DNA of 48,694 nt from Pontimonas sp. (GTDB lineage Bacteria; Actinomycetota; Actinomycetes; Actinomycetales; Microbacteriaceae), in the NCBI GenBank assembly GCA_030728325.1, contig JANQZT010000023.1, forward strand, positions 61,756-110,449. Reading direction: 5' to 3'. Made by a program: the position numbers and the translations under genes. Of the stretch, positions 31,891-42,853 are shown piece by piece. The notes below the pieces were generated by a model. It was not told the DNA's origin and did no database searches. It was given only the letters and a program-made list of their open reading frames with translations. Within the stretch, counting starts at the first letter, position 1, and each line of letters begins with the position of its first letter.

Positions 31891-33213
31891 CTAGTCCGTG
31901 TTGCCTCGAAGAATGTCCCTGATGTGTCGCGAGCGTTCCTGCAACTCCCGCTCGAGACCCCTCGGGACAGGTCGGTAATAGTGAGCATCCAGCAAAGTGT
32001 CAGGTGCATAGCTCTGCGGGACGATGCCCGCCGCATCATCATGGGGATAGCGATATCCCTGCCCGTGGCCCAGACTGCTGGAACCGGGGTAATGAGCGTC
32101 TCGTAATGGGGCCGGGACCTCGCCAGACCTACCCTCTCTAATGTCGCGCTGAGCCTCATTAATCCCCACATAGGCAGAGTTGGATTTCGGAGCTAAGGCG
32201 AGATAAACGGTGGCTTCTGCGAGCGGGATACGCCCCTCGGGCATTCCGATGAGGGCTACGGCTTGAGCGGCGGACACCGCCAAGGTCAATGCTTGAGGAT
32301 CTGCCAGGCCAATGTCTTCGGAGGCCAGAATGATGAGTCGACGCGCGATAAAGCGCGGGTCCTCACCCGCCTCAATCATGCGGGCGAGATAGTGAAGGGC
32401 TGCGTCCGCATCACTGCCACGGACGGACTTGATGAAAGCGCTAATTACGTCATAGTGCTGATCTCCCCCGGAGTCATAGCGCACGAGCGCTCGATCGACA
32501 GCCAGAGCCACGTGTTCGGGATCAATCGTGGATACTCCCCCGGCGCTGGCCACAGCCGCACTTGCTTCCAGCGCGGTCAGGGCCTTTCTGGCATCTCCTC
32601 CTGCTATCCGAACCAGATCCTCTCGTGCATCGTCGTCGAGGGTAAACGCTCCGGCAAGCCCTCTGGGATCAGCAACGGCCCGATCGAGGACGTCCCGTAT
32701 GTGGTCTGGACCCAAAGGCTTCAAGGTGATGAGCAATGAGCGACTCAGCAGGGGTGAAATCACTGAAAACGACGGGTTCTCGGTCGTTGCTGCGATGAGC
32801 ACCACAAGGCCGTTTTCTACTCCGGGGAGAAGTGCGTCTTGTTGAGCTTTGGAGAAGCGGTGAATCTCATCCAAGAACAACACGGGCGCGCGGCCCGAGA
32901 GCTCTCCTTCCACTCGCGCATCGCTCATCACATCGCGGACGTCTTTCACACCCGCGGTGACCGCAGAAAGCTCGACAAACTTCCGCCCTGAGGATCGAGC
33001 AATCACGCTCGCAAGAGTCGTCTTGCCTGTGCCAGGAGGACCCCACAAAATCACGGAGCTTCCTGGGCCTTCGCGCTCTGGGTCCGCAAGCATGCGCAGC
33101 GGACTCCCCGCACTCAGGACGTGATCCTGCCCGATGACCTCGTCAACGCTGGTGGGGCGAAGGGCAACAGCCAGGGGAACCGGTGCGCGAAACAACGAGT
33201 CGCTGGACATCAC
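31891..33213 (-). CDS. rarA: Replication-associated recombination protein A (RarA/MgsA AAA ATPase)
   Basis: LRPTSVDEVIGQDHVL, Walker A WGPPGTGKTTLAS, Walker B LFLDEIHRF, and C-terminal YPHDDAAGIVPQSYAPD. Confidence 0.95.
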   Translation of the reverse strand: MMSSDSLFRAPVPLAVALRPTSVDEVIGQDHVLSAGSPLRMLADPEREGPGSSVILWGPPGTGKTTLASVIARSSGRKFVELSAVTAGVKDVRDVMSDARVEGELSGRAPVLFLDEIHRFSKAQQDALLPGVENGLVVLIAATTENPSFSVISPLLSRSLLITLKPLGPDHIRDVLDRAVADPRGLAGAFTLDDDAREDLVRIAGGDARKALTALEASAAVASAGGVSTIDPEHVALAVDRALVRYDSGGDQHYDVISAFIKSVRGSDADAALHYLARMIEAGEDPRFIARRLIILASEDIGLADPQALTLAVSAAQAVALIGMPEGRIPLAEATVYLALAPKSNSAYVGINEAQRDIREGRSGEVPAPLRDAHYPGSSSLGHGQGYRYPHDDAAGIVPQSYAPDTLLDAHYYRPVPRGLERELQERSRHIRDILRGNTD

Positions 33214-33272
33214 ATCATGCTAGCGAGGTCCCACCTCTAGGATGAGAAGGTTATTTAGAGGGAGAACCAACT

Positions 33273-33989
33273 GTGGCAACAGCTGACAAGGCACGACGCG
33301 ACCAGCTCAAGCAATTTACGGCCAGACAGACGCTCCACGCGCATCACCGCTCTCGCTCGGTCAAAGACCAGTGGGTATGGAGCGTTGCAGCCGTAGTAGC
33401 GGTCACTATCTCCGGTCTGGGGTTGTGGGCCTATTCGACCATTGGTCCTGGGAAGCCAGCCACTGTCGCTGACGCAAGTGTGAGCGAATACCGTGAATGG
33501 ACCGGGGAACTGGTGTTGCGGGATGCCACTCTCGACATCACTCTGGATGGAGCGAGCGCCCCTCAGGCTGTCGCAAACTTCGTGGACCTGAACTCCCGCG
33601 GTTACTTTGATGACAGCGCGTGCCACCGACTCACCACAGAGGGACTCTTCGTGGTGCAGTGCGGAGACCCGCTAGGTCTTGGTATCGGAAACCCCGGATA
33701 CACCTTTGGTCCTCTTGAGAACACCCCTGAGGACGGTGTCTATCCGGCCGGGACCCTTGCTATGGCCCGAGCGTCCAACGACGCTTCCAGTATGGGCAGC
33801 CAGTTCTTCATCGTGTATGAAGACAGCGAGATCCCCGATGACATCGTGGGGGGTTACACCGTGTTCGGACAGGTCACGAACGGGCTCGACGGCTTCATCA
33901 AGACCTATGTTGAACCGGGCACAGCAGATGGCTCCACTGATGGCCAACCTTCGATACCTGTATTTATCGAGAGCATCACAATCCGGTAA
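33273..33989 (+). CDS. Membrane-anchored cyclophilin-type peptidyl-prolyl cis-trans isomerase
   Basis: GTG start preceded by GGGAGAA; transmembrane segment WSVAAVVAVTISGLGLWAY; APQAVANFVDLNSRGYFDDSACHRL and GSQFFIVYEDSE cyclophilin motifs. Confidence 0.92.
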   Translation: MATADKARRDQLKQFTARQTLHAHHRSRSVKDQWVWSVAAVVAVTISGLGLWAYSTIGPGKPATVADASVSEYREWTGELVLRDATLDITLDGASAPQAVANFVDLNSRGYFDDSACHRLTTEGLFVVQCGDPLGLGIGNPGYTFGPLENTPEDGVYPAGTLAMARASNDASSMGSQFFIVYEDSEIPDDIVGGYTVFGQVTNGLDGFIKTYVEPGTADGSTDGQPSIPVFIESITIR

Positions 33990-33990
33990 T

Positions 33991-34012
33991 AACTTTGGCT
34001 CAGGCCCAAGTT
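33991..34012 (+). terminator. Weak hairpin between cyclophilin and DUF349 genes
   Basis: AACTTTGG-CTCAGG-CCCAAGTT, one mismatch, immediately after the stop; no U-tract. Confidence 0.35.
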
Positions 34013-34073
34013 GCGCTGTCTGCTGGAGTAGGCTGGCGGGCGTCCTACCGTAATGCACACAGTTCGAGGAGCC

Positions 34074-35291
34074 ATGGCAGCAGACGCCAATCCCCACGGT
34101 CGCGTTGACGACGATGGGACCGTACTCGTTCATGACGGCGGCACATGGAGACCAGTCGGTAGCTTCCCTGACGGGACGCCCGAAGAAGCGCTTGCCTACT
34201 TCGAGCGCAAGTTTTCAGAACTCGAGGCCAAAGTAACCCTGGCCGAACAAAGGCTCGCCGCGAAAGCCTCCTCAAAGGACCTTTCGGCACAAGTCGACAA
34301 GCTTCTGCAAGAACTCATCGAGCCCTCGGCAGTGGGAGACCTACCAGCACTGCGTGCGAGAGCCCAGGCCGTCAAGGATGCACTCCCCGCTCTCGTCGAA
34401 GCTCAAGCGCAGGAGAATGCGGCGGCTCTCGATGAGGCACTGGCCACCCGCGAAGCGATTGTTGCGGAGATGGAGAAGCTCGCGGCAGAGGATGTCACCA
34501 AGATTCGCTGGAAAGCTACCGGTCACCGTATGACTGAGCTTTTCGAGCAGTGGCAAAATCACCAGCAAACGGGACCGCGTATCCCCAAGAAAACGGCGGA
34601 TGTCCTGTGGGGTCGCTTCCGCACGGCAAAGAATTCACTGGAGAAGGCCAGACGGGCACATTTCCAGGAACTTGAATCCAAGACAAAAGAATCCAAAAAC
34701 GTCAAGAAGGCTCTCATAGAGCAGGCCCAGGGCCTTGCGCCCCAGGGCGCCGAGGGAATCTCTTCGTACCAGAAGCTGCTCACGCAGTGGAAGGCCGCAC
34801 CCCGGGCTCAACGCAGCGTTGAAGATGCACTCTGGGCGAAGTTTAAGGCCGCGGGTGATGTTCTGTACCAGCAGAAAGCTGAACTGGATGCGAAGGAGGA
34901 CGAAGCCAACGCAGGAAACCTGGAGCTCAAGCGTTCACTCCTCAGAGATTTTTCTGACATCCTCACACTGCAGGACCGCGATGCGGCAACTGCACGTCTG
35001 CGACTCTTCCACGAAAAATTCGGCGCGATTGGCCCTGTACCCAAGAAGGACGTGCGGTCAATTGATCAAGAGGTCAAGAAGTTTGACACCCATGTTCGAA
35101 CACTGGATCAAGAATTCTGGGCCAAGAACGATCCCGAGAAGAAGGCCAGAACGTCATCGATGGCTCAACAACTCCTCGAGGCGATTTCCAACCTCGAGTC
35201 CAAACTCTCCAGCGCTACTGGCAAGGACAAAGAATCTTTAGAGGACGAGCTTGAGACCAAGAAGGCCTGGCTCGCTGTCGTCGAAGGTTAG
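34074..35291 (+). CDS. DUF349 domain-containing protein
   Basis: Repeated helical DUF349-like segments (LWGRFRTAKNSLEKARRAHFQEL; LWAKFKAAGDVLYQQKAEL; FWAKNDPEKKART). Start at ATG 34074 with GAGGAG SD. Confidence 0.88.
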   Translation: MAADANPHGRVDDDGTVLVHDGGTWRPVGSFPDGTPEEALAYFERKFSELEAKVTLAEQRLAAKASSKDLSAQVDKLLQELIEPSAVGDLPALRARAQAVKDALPALVEAQAQENAAALDEALATREAIVAEMEKLAAEDVTKIRWKATGHRMTELFEQWQNHQQTGPRIPKKTADVLWGRFRTAKNSLEKARRAHFQELESKTKESKNVKKALIEQAQGLAPQGAEGISSYQKLLTQWKAAPRAQRSVEDALWAKFKAAGDVLYQQKAELDAKEDEANAGNLELKRSLLRDFSDILTLQDRDAATARLRLFHEKFGAIGPVPKKDVRSIDQEVKKFDTHVRTLDQEFWAKNDPEKKARTSSMAQQLLEAISNLESKLSSATGKDKESLEDELETKKAWLAVVEG

Positions 35292-35314
35292 TTCTCCACA
35301 TCTTCGCTCGCCAA

Positions 35315-35344
35315 TGACACTCCACTTCTGAACTAGTCCATACT
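35315..35344 (+). promoter_or_regulatory. Candidate leaderless promoter of the 35351 ORF
   Basis: TGACAC (35315-35320) - 18 bp - CATACT (35339-35344), then 6 bp to ATG 35351 and no SD. Consensus match is weak. Confidence 0.3.
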
Positions 35345-35350
35345 CCGGGC

Positions 35351-35872
35351 ATGCACACTCCCCCGGAACACAGCTCGATTTCAGACGGCTACTCCCTCTC
35401 GCTCGGTGGCCTCTATTGGCCGAGGCCATACTTTCCCTCTCGGACAGAGCGAGCGGCCCTCATTGGGCAATCACTGCCGCACTGGGCGATCCCCACAGGC
35501 AATACCGCGGGGTGGATTTGGACGGGCATGGGGCTGCCCACACCCCTCACGGTGCTACGACCGAGCACACCAGCACTGTCGCCGTTGGAGCGAGAGCACT
35601 GGAGAGCGAGAGAGGTTCGGGATTCTCGCCACACGGTGGTCGATGTGGCGGGACAGAGCATTCTTGACCCTCTGAGCACAGAGATCGAACTGCTCAGTCA
35701 TGGACGAGACATCGACAGCGCGGCAACCCAGATAATTTTTCTCCGCACCTTGCGCGAACAGGAGAGCCATCCGATTGCAACGCGTATGTCGCCATCCCAG
35801 AGAGAGCGCGCCCACGCCGTCCTCCAACGAGTGCGGGAGTTGGCCGAGCGTTATCCGGACATCACCCGATAG
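35351..35872 (+). CDS. Uncharacterised protein (173 aa)
   Basis: Open on the plus strand where no minus-strand gene covers it; ends in a 22-bp tail-to-tail overlap with rsh. Sequence [35 protein letters not shown]... vaguely recalls C-terminal regions of actinobacterial AbiEi-like proteins, but I cannot assign it. Confidence 0.7.
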   Translation: MHTPPEHSSISDGYSLSLGGLYWPRPYFPSRTERAALIGQSLPHWAIPTGNTAGWIWTGMGLPTPLTVLRPSTPALSPLEREHWRAREVRDSRHTVVDVAGQSILDPLSTEIELLSHGRDIDSAATQIIFLRTLREQESHPIATRMSPSQRERAHAVLQRVRELAERYPDITR

Positions 35873-38103
35873 ACGTCGTAGACCGCATCAATACGTCGCA
35901 CGGCGTTCAGCACCCTATCGAGGTGTGTCACCTCTCCCATCTCAAAGACAAATCGGGATATGGCGAGGTGGTTATCACTGGTATTCACGGTGGCCGAAAG
36001 GATATTCACGTGGTGCTCGGAGAGCACCCGCGTCACATCCGAGAGCAATCCGGGACGATCGAGCGCTTCAATCTGGATGTGCACTAGGAACACGCTTCCC
36101 TTGGTGGGAGCCCACTCGACCTCGATCATGCGATCAGGATCTTGCATCAGAGTGCTGATGTTGCTGCAGTCCTCTCGGTGAACGCTCACCCCTGTCCCCC
36201 GGGTCACAAATCCGACAATCGGGTCACCCGGCACTGGGGTACAACAACGAGCAAGCTTCACCAGAATGTCAGGCGCACCTCGCACCAGTACTCCCGATTC
36301 ACTGACTCTGCGGGGTGAGCGTGACCTGCTCGCGGTCTGAAAAAGGTCCTCATCACCGTCGTCATCGGCCTGGACAATGCCAAGAATCTTCTCAATCACA
36401 GACTGCGTGGAGACGTGTCCCTCTCCCACTGCAGCGTAAAGAGCCTCAACATCGGGATAGTTGAGTTGCGCAGCGACACCGGCAACAGACTCTTGGTTCA
36501 TGAGTTTCTGAAGCGGAAGGTTCTGCTTGCGCATCGCTCGCGCAATCGCATCTTTACCCTGCTCGACGGCTTCCTCACGACGTTCCTTCGTGAACCATTG
36601 ACGAATCTTGCTCCGAGCCCGCTGAGAGGTGACGAAGTTCAACCAGTCCTGACTCGGCCCCGCGTCGGGGTTCTTGGAGGTGAAAATCTCCACGGAATCA
36701 CCGCTGGAAAGTTCTGTGTCGAGGGGCACCAGGCGCTGGTTGACTTTGGCCCCCATGGTGCGATGCCCAACCTCAGTGTGAACTGCGTAGGCAAAGTCAA
36801 CGGGTGTTGCGCCCTTGGGCAAACCGATGACCTTTCCTTGCGGGGTGAACACGTAAAGCTCTTTGGCCCCAATCTCGTATCGAAGCGTTTCCAGGAACTC
36901 TGCAGGGTCGGTCGTCTCTGCTTGCCAATCCGACAGGTGAGCCAGCCAGGCCATATCCGTGTCGTGGGACGCGCGTTCAACACCCTTGCCCTGAGACGCC
37001 ATTCGCTCTTTGTATTTCCAGTGGGCGGCCACTCCAAACTCAGCCCGCTGGTGCATGTCAGTCGTACGAATCTGTATCTCGACCGGTCTACCCTCGGGCC
37101 CATAGACGGTCGTATGCAAAGACTGGTACAGGTTGAACTTCGGCGTGGCAATGTAATCCTTGAAGCGCCCGGGCATCGGGTTCCACCGGGCGTGCACCGC
37201 ACCCAAAGCTGCGTAGCAGTCTCGGATCGAGCTCACCAAGACACGAATTCCGGTGAGGTCATGGATATCAGTGAAGTCCCGCCCTCGATTGATCATCTTC
37301 TGATAGATCGAAAAGTACTGTTTCGGTCGTCCGCCAACCTCGGCTTTGATTTTTGCCTTCCGCAGGTCATCCTGCACCGTCTCAATGACGGAATCGACGA
37401 AGGCCTCGCGCTCAGGCGACCGGGTTTTCACCAACGACTCAATTTCCATATAAATCTTGGGGTGCAGCACCGCGAAGGAGAGGTCCTCAAGCTCCCACTT
37501 CACCGTTTGAATTCCGAGGCGATGCGCGAGGGGTGTGTAGATCTCGAGCGTCTCCTGAGCCTTCTTCTGAGCTGACTCCGGTGAAACAAAACCCCAGGTC
37601 CTGGCGTTGTGGAGGCGGTCCGCAAGCTTGATCACCAACACCCTGATGTCTTTCGACATCGCCACAATCATCTTTCGCACGGTCTCGGCTTGCGCGTTCT
37701 CCCCGTACTTCACCTTGTCGAGCTTGGTCACACCATCAACGAGCATGCCTATCTCGTCGCCAAAATCCGCTTTGAGTTGGTCGAGCGAGTACTCGGTATC
37801 CTCCACCGTGTCATGCAGAAGTGCTGCTGCAATGGTGATGGGCCCGATCCCGAGCTCTGCCAGGATTTGCGCCACTGCAAGAGGATGGGTGATGTAGGGC
37901 TCGCCGCTGTGGCGAGTCTGTCCGACGTGCGCCTTTTCGGCGACACGATACGCCCGTTCCACAAGGTTGACATCAGCTTTCGGATGGTGCTTGCGCACCG
38001 TTTTGAACAATGTCTCCAGGGCGTTATCAGTAGGCGCCCTCGAGAACAGCCGGGGAAGCAACGCACGCAAGCTGGTGGACGAAGAACTCTGAACCTCAGT
38101 CAC
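35851..38103 (-). CDS. relA: Bifunctional (p)ppGpp synthetase/hydrolase (RelA/SpoT homologue)
   Basis: HD domain [17 protein letters not shown]; synthetase core [23 protein letters not shown]...[24 protein letters not shown] ([25 protein letters not shown]-like) and C-terminal ACT. Confidence 0.97.
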   Translation of the reverse strand: MTEVQSSSSTSLRALLPRLFSRAPTDNALETLFKTVRKHHPKADVNLVERAYRVAEKAHVGQTRHSGEPYITHPLAVAQILAELGIGPITIAAALLHDTVEDTEYSLDQLKADFGDEIGMLVDGVTKLDKVKYGENAQAETVRKMIVAMSKDIRVLVIKLADRLHNARTWGFVSPESAQKKAQETLEIYTPLAHRLGIQTVKWELEDLSFAVLHPKIYMEIESLVKTRSPEREAFVDSVIETVQDDLRKAKIKAEVGGRPKQYFSIYQKMINRGRDFTDIHDLTGIRVLVSSIRDCYAALGAVHARWNPMPGRFKDYIATPKFNLYQSLHTTVYGPEGRPVEIQIRTTDMHQRAEFGVAAHWKYKERMASQGKGVERASHDTDMAWLAHLSDWQAETTDPAEFLETLRYEIGAKELYVFTPQGKVIGLPKGATPVDFAYAVHTEVGHRTMGAKVNQRLVPLDTELSSGDSVEIFTSKNPDAGPSQDWLNFVTSQRARSKIRQWFTKERREEAVEQGKDAIARAMRKQNLPLQKLMNQESVAGVAAQLNYPDVEALYAAVGEGHVSTQSVIEKILGIVQADDDGDEDLFQTASRSRSPRRVSESGVLVRGAPDILVKLARCCTPVPGDPIVGFVTRGTGVSVHREDCSNISTLMQDPDRMIEVEWAPTKGSVFLVHIQIEALDRPGLLSDVTRVLSEHHVNILSATVNTSDNHLAISRFVFEMGEVTHLDRVLNAVRRIDAVYDVYRVMSG

Positions 38104-38159
38104 TGCGCACCCCCTCTCCCCTGACAGTGTACGAGGGACGAGGCGAAAACTGCTGGGTC

Positions 38160-39155
38160 CTAGCGAACCGCGCCAGAGGCGGGTCTGGCTTCGCGAACAC
38201 GACGACCCTGCTTCTTATTCTCGGGCTCGTTCTCACGCAGATGCACGTAGAGCGGAGCCGCAATGAAAATGCTGGAATAAGTCCCTGCGATCATCCCGAT
38301 GAAGAGCGCCAGGGCTATATCTCGCAAGGTACCTGCACCCAACAAGACTGACCCGATAAAGAGAATGGACCCGACCGGTAGTACCGCAACCACAGAGGTG
38401 TTAATGGACCGGACCAGGGTTTGGTTCACAGCAAGATTGACCGATTCAGCGAAGGTACGCCTGCTCTCTTCGCCGTCTTGCGAGGTGTTTTCACGCACCT
38501 TGTCAAACACGACGACCGTGTCATAGAGCGAGTACCCGAGAATCGTGAGCAATCCAATGACGGCGGCTGGAGTGATTTCATAGCCCAGGACACCGTAAAC
38601 CCCTGCGGTCAAAATCAGGTCGTGGGCGAGTGCCGTCAGGGCTGCAATGGACATCTTCCACGTTCGGAAATACAGCGCCATGACCAGAGAAACCAACACG
38701 AGGAACACGAACAAACCAATCAGTGCCTGTCGCGTAATGTCTTGACCCCAGGTCGCGCCGATGAACGATGCTGTGACGGCTTCCACGTCCACGGCGTATG
38801 CATCCGCAAGGTCACCACGAAGCTCGGTTGTTTGTTGATCGGTGAGCTGCTCTGTCTGCACTCTGACAGAGTCCCCGCCCACAATCGACACACGGGGGTT
38901 GGAGGTGACGCCCGCAACGGAGGTCACCGTGTCTATCGCTGTTTGTTCAGATAGTGACGCTGGCGCGGAGATACGGAACTCAGAGCCGCCCCGGAACTCA
39001 ATGCCGAAGGTGAATCCACCGCGGAGAATGGTCAGAACAATGGCCAGGACGACGATGGAAGCACCGATCACATACCAACGGACTCTGTTGCCGACAAAAT
39101 CAAAAGACTTCTCCCCCGTGTAGAGGGCGTTACCAAAGGTTGTCAGACGAGACAT
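38160..39155 (-). CDS. secF: Protein translocase subunit SecF
   Basis: [64 protein letters not shown]. Confidence 0.97.
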   Translation of the reverse strand: MSRLTTFGNALYTGEKSFDFVGNRVRWYVIGASIVVLAIVLTILRGGFTFGIEFRGGSEFRISAPASLSEQTAIDTVTSVAGVTSNPRVSIVGGDSVRVQTEQLTDQQTTELRGDLADAYAVDVEAVTASFIGATWGQDITRQALIGLFVFLVLVSLVMALYFRTWKMSIAALTALAHDLILTAGVYGVLGYEITPAAVIGLLTILGYSLYDTVVVFDKVRENTSQDGEESRRTFAESVNLAVNQTLVRSINTSVVAVLPVGSILFIGSVLLGAGTLRDIALALFIGMIAGTYSSIFIAAPLYVHLRENEPENKKQGRRVREARPASGAVR

Positions 39156-40828
39156 CAGCTCTTCCTTTCCGCTTCGGCTTCTTCAGCGGCTTTTCGCTCG
39201 GCAATCGTTTGGCGACGCTTCACTTCACGGGCACTCTTTTTGCGAGCGGTGACGTCGACGTCCACCGGGTCCCTAAATTTTGCTCTCCCCCGATACACCG
39301 CTCCCAGCGCGCGAGGGTCCAGGCCGCTCAACGGGTGACCGGAGCCGAAGAATCGCGTGCGACCCATCAACGTCATGAGAGGCTGCGTGAATAGGGCCAC
39401 GATGATCAGGTCGACAATGGTGGTGATACCCAGTGTGAAGGCAAAGCCTCGCACATTCCCGACCGCGAGGATAAATAGCACTGCCGCCGCGAGGAAACCC
39501 ACCGCATCCGAGGCGAGAATCGTCCGGAAAGCGCGCTTCCACGCAGCGGAAATTGCCGAGTCAAGGACTCGCCCATCCCTCAACTCGTCGCGAATACGTT
39601 CAAAGAACACGATGAACGAGTCGGCGGTGATACCAATCGCCACGATCAAACCAGCAACACCCGCGAGCGAGAGGCGATAACCCTGCGAGTTGGACAGATA
39701 GGTGATGACGAAGTAACTCAGGATGAAGGCCACCGTGAGGGAGAAAACAGTCACGAACCCGAGTGTGCGGTACTGGAACAGCGAATACAGGACAACCAGC
39801 AGAAGACCGATAGCTCCGGCGAGCAGACCACTCTGCAACTGGGTAAGGCCCAGTGTCGCCGTGATGGTCTCCGCACTTTGCACTTCGAAACCGATGGGGA
39901 GCGCACCGAACTTCAACTGGTCAGCCAATACCTCTGCTGAGAGTTGCGAGAAAGATCCGCTGATCTGCGGACGTCCGTCGGTGATGGCGGCAAGTGTCCG
40001 AGGCGCACTGATGACGCGCCCGTCGAGCACAATCGCGAACTGATTCTGCACTCCCGGCAGCCCGACGAGGCGCTCGGTGACAGTCCTGAAGCTCTCGGTG
40101 CCTGGCTCATCGAACTCGAGGAATACGCCCCACTCCGTCGTGACGGTTCCCTGGGGGCCCGGGACAAGACCTGCAATCGCGTCCTCAATGGTCTCGCCTC
40201 CGACCTCAACGGGTCCAAGAATGTACTTCTGCGCTCCGAACTCGTCGCACGTCACCAGAGGGAGAGTGGGGTCTGCAACATTGGCACCCAAACCGTCGAG
40301 CTGGTCACAGCTGAGGTCGTTATAGGACTGGTCCACATCAGAGGTGACCCACGCGAGGTCGCTGGGGTTGTCGGGTGTGCGATCGGGATCAACAAACTCG
40401 ACACCGTCCGAGACCGCGGTGTCTTCTGTTGTGGCGATTCCCGCGCGCAACACCGCGCGGAATTCGAGCTTCGCCGAGGAGCGAATTCGCTCAAGTGTCG
40501 CTTGATCGGGCACCCCAGGGATCGACACCACGATGTTGGCACCGCCCTGGGTACTCACCTCAGCCTCGGCAACACCACCAGCGTCAACACGCTGACGAAT
40601 GATGGCTACCGCCTGATCGAGCTGCTCTTCCGAAACAGTCTGATTTTCCGCAATTTGTGGGGCAAGGATGATCTGAGTCCCACCCTGAAGGTCAAGTGCG
40701 AGCTTCGGGACCCACGAGCCAGTGCCTTGCCACACAGCGAGGGCATTGCCCCCGATAAGCAAGACGAAAATAACGCCGAGCCAGATGAATTTCCTCCAGG
40801 CGGAGGACACGGCTGATTGAGAGGCCAA
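39155..40828 (-). CDS. secD: Protein translocase subunit SecD
   Basis: LALDLQGGTQIILAP, VVSIPGVPDQ and GLIVAIGITADSFIVFFERIRDELRDG motifs. Confidence 0.97.
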   Translation of the reverse strand: MASQSAVSSAWRKFIWLGVIFVLLIGGNALAVWQGTGSWVPKLALDLQGGTQIILAPQIAENQTVSEEQLDQAVAIIRQRVDAGGVAEAEVSTQGGANIVVSIPGVPDQATLERIRSSAKLEFRAVLRAGIATTEDTAVSDGVEFVDPDRTPDNPSDLAWVTSDVDQSYNDLSCDQLDGLGANVADPTLPLVTCDEFGAQKYILGPVEVGGETIEDAIAGLVPGPQGTVTTEWGVFLEFDEPGTESFRTVTERLVGLPGVQNQFAIVLDGRVISAPRTLAAITDGRPQISGSFSQLSAEVLADQLKFGALPIGFEVQSAETITATLGLTQLQSGLLAGAIGLLLVVLYSLFQYRTLGFVTVFSLTVAFILSYFVITYLSNSQGYRLSLAGVAGLIVAIGITADSFIVFFERIRDELRDGRVLDSAISAAWKRAFRTILASDAVGFLAAAVLFILAVGNVRGFAFTLGITTIVDLIIVALFTQPLMTLMGRTRFFGSGHPLSGLDPRALGAVYRGRAKFRDPVDVDVTARKKSAREVKRRQTIAERKAAEEAEAERKS

Positions 40829-40855
40829 AGCGGAAACTTTCAGTGAGGGTTGGGG

Positions 40856-41167
40856 CTAGGAGGACTTATCAGAAGCTTCTTCAGCGGGCGCTTCAGCGTC
40901 GCTAGTTTCCTCTTCGACAACCTTAGTGAGGGTTTGACGGTGGACTTTGATGGTCACACCTTTTCCAACGTCCAAAGTCGCGACATTGTTCTCGTCGTCA
41001 AGCTCAAGAACGGTCGCATAGAGCCCAAATGAGGTCATCACGTCTGCGCCTGGCTTCAGCTTCTCCTGCAGCTCTTCCTGGGTTTTTCTCTGCTTCCGGG
41101 AATTGCGAATCATGAAATAGATCAGCATCCCGAGGATGGCGATCATAAACAGGGAGATGGGATCCAT
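40856..41167 (-). CDS. yajC: Preprotein translocase subunit YajC
   Basis: Short N-terminal transmembrane segment; RNSRKQRKTQEELQEKLKPGADVMTSFGLYATVLELDDENN; next to secD. Confidence 0.93.
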   Translation of the reverse strand: MDPISLFMIAILGMLIYFMIRNSRKQRKTQEELQEKLKPGADVMTSFGLYATVLELDDENNVATLDVGKGVTIKVHRQTLTKVVEEETSDAEAPAEEASDKSS

Positions 41168-41219
41168 GGCGAACCACGTGCCTTTCCATTGCCTCTAAAG
41201 GGTTTTCGCTACCAGGTAA

Positions 41220-42230
41220 CTATAGGTCATTACGGCTGGGCGCTTCATGGCCCAGGTGTGCGTAGGCCGCCGGAGTGGCCTGGCGACCCCGCGGTGTCCG
41301 CTGAATGAACCCTTGCCGCACGAGGAATGGCTCGACGACTGACTCGATTGTCTCGGCCTCCTCCCCCACGCTCACCGACAGGGTCCCCAAGCCCACAGGT
41401 CCCCCGGCGAACTTGCGAATTAAGGTGTCCAACACCGCGCGGTCCAAGCGATCCAGGCCTAATTCGTCCACGTCATAGAGCAACAGCGCGGCTTGAACAG
41501 AGTCGACATCAGGGGCGGTGTCGTGAACCAACACATAATCCCGGACTCTTCTCAAGAGACGATTCGCTATCCGCGGTGTGCCACGAGAGCGAGACGCAAT
41601 CTCTGCCAACGCCTCCGTGGGCCACGTCAGACCGAGAACCGCGCTCGATCGCTTCACAACCTCAGTGAGTTCGACCTCCGAATAGAACTCAAGATGGGCG
41701 GTGAAGCCAAACCGATCTCGGAGCGGTCCGGGAAGCAGCCCGGAACGGGTCGTCGCACCAACAAGGGTGAAGGGTGCGAGGTCGAGGGGAAGAGTTGTCG
41801 CGCCAGCGCCTTTCCCCACCATGATGTCAATTCGAAAATCTTCCATAGCGAGATAAAGCATCTCTTCTGCGGGACGCGCCATCCGGTGAATCTCGTCGAT
41901 GAACAGCACCTCTCCCGGTACCAAGGACGACAGAACGGCGGCGAGGTCACCAGCGTGGTTGATGGCCGGCCCACTGGTAATCCGTAAAGACTGCTGAGTC
42001 TCCTCCGCCACAATCATCGCGAGGGTCGTCTTGCCCAGACCAGGTGGGCCTGACAGGAGAATGTGATCAGGGGTTCGATTTTCCTTCTTCGCTGCATCAA
42101 GAAGCAGGACGAGTTGCTCTCGCACTTTGCTCTGACCGACAAACTCCCCCAGTGATTTTGGGCGCAACGCACCCTCGAACTGGACCTCCCCCTCGGATTC
42201 TGGCGGGGCGGGGTCTATCTCTTCATTCAC
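41220..42230 (-). CDS. ruvB: Holliday junction branch-migration helicase RuvB
   Basis: [35 protein letters not shown] and [18 protein letters not shown] motifs. Confidence 0.98.
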   Translation of the reverse strand: MNEEIDPAPPESEGEVQFEGALRPKSLGEFVGQSKVREQLVLLLDAAKKENRTPDHILLSGPPGLGKTTLAMIVAEETQQSLRITSGPAINHAGDLAAVLSSLVPGEVLFIDEIHRMARPAEEMLYLAMEDFRIDIMVGKGAGATTLPLDLAPFTLVGATTRSGLLPGPLRDRFGFTAHLEFYSEVELTEVVKRSSAVLGLTWPTEALAEIASRSRGTPRIANRLLRRVRDYVLVHDTAPDVDSVQAALLLYDVDELGLDRLDRAVLDTLIRKFAGGPVGLGTLSVSVGEEAETIESVVEPFLVRQGFIQRTPRGRQATPAAYAHLGHEAPSRNDL

Positions 42231-42853
42231 CGTCGTGGCTCCCTGTTGGTCTGGGGCCCCAGAATACTCAGTGCTTCGCGCAGGAGCGTCGAAGCATCCA
42301 CAGGCTCTCCTGACGCTGCTTCGAGCACTTGCTCAACTCCACCGCGGGCAATTTTCTCCGACCACCCCAGACCTACTAAAGCCTGGACCACAGAGGCCTT
42401 CACCACTTCCGAGATATCCGCGACAACCGGGGCTTCCCCGGCTGTAGTCGGCAGATGGTCAAACGCACCCTGAAGGGACAACACAATCAACTTCGCAGTC
42501 TTCGCACCCACGCCACTGACCGCGCGGAAAGCCGCGTCATTCTCGGTGAGAACCGCATCATGGATAGCACCGGGAGTCATGTGACCAAGAACAGCGAGAG
42601 CCATCTTCGGTCCCACGCCGTTAACGCTACGGAGAAGCCCAAACAGCCCCAATTCCTCGCGGGTTTCAAAGCCGAAGATGGCGACATGGTCATCCCTCAC
42701 GACCATGGCAGTGTGAAGGTGAAGTTCCTCTCCAACAGAAAAGCGCAGTGCGCTGCGATCTGGCACCGTGACGAGGTAACCGATGCCCTGAACTTCGACC
42801 ACAACTTCGGGACCGGCAATATCAGCAACGACGCCACGAAGAGATGCAATCAC
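42227..42853 (-). CDS. ruvA: Holliday junction DNA helicase RuvA
   Basis: [45 protein letters not shown] and [13 protein letters not shown] motifs. Confidence 0.97.
   Translation of the reverse strand: MIASLRGVVADIAGPEVVVEVQGIGYLVTVPDRSALRFSVGEELHLHTAMVVRDDHVAIFGFETREELGLFGLLRSVNGVGPKMALAVLGHMTPGAIHDAVLTENDAAFRAVSGVGAKTAKLIVLSLQGAFDHLPTTAGEAPVVADISEVVKASVVQALVGLGWSEKIARGGVEQVLEAASGEPVDASTLLREALSILGPQTNREPRR

Noticed and set aside
36415-37575. 386-aa plus-strand ORF, longest antisense frame in the window
   Set aside because: Entirely opposite the well-conserved rsh coding region; no recognisable domain and low-complexity basic composition typical of shadow ORFs in high-GC genes.
39944-40816. 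290-aa plus-strand ORF opposite secD
   Set aside because: Shadow ORF of secD; no motif, no independent start signal.
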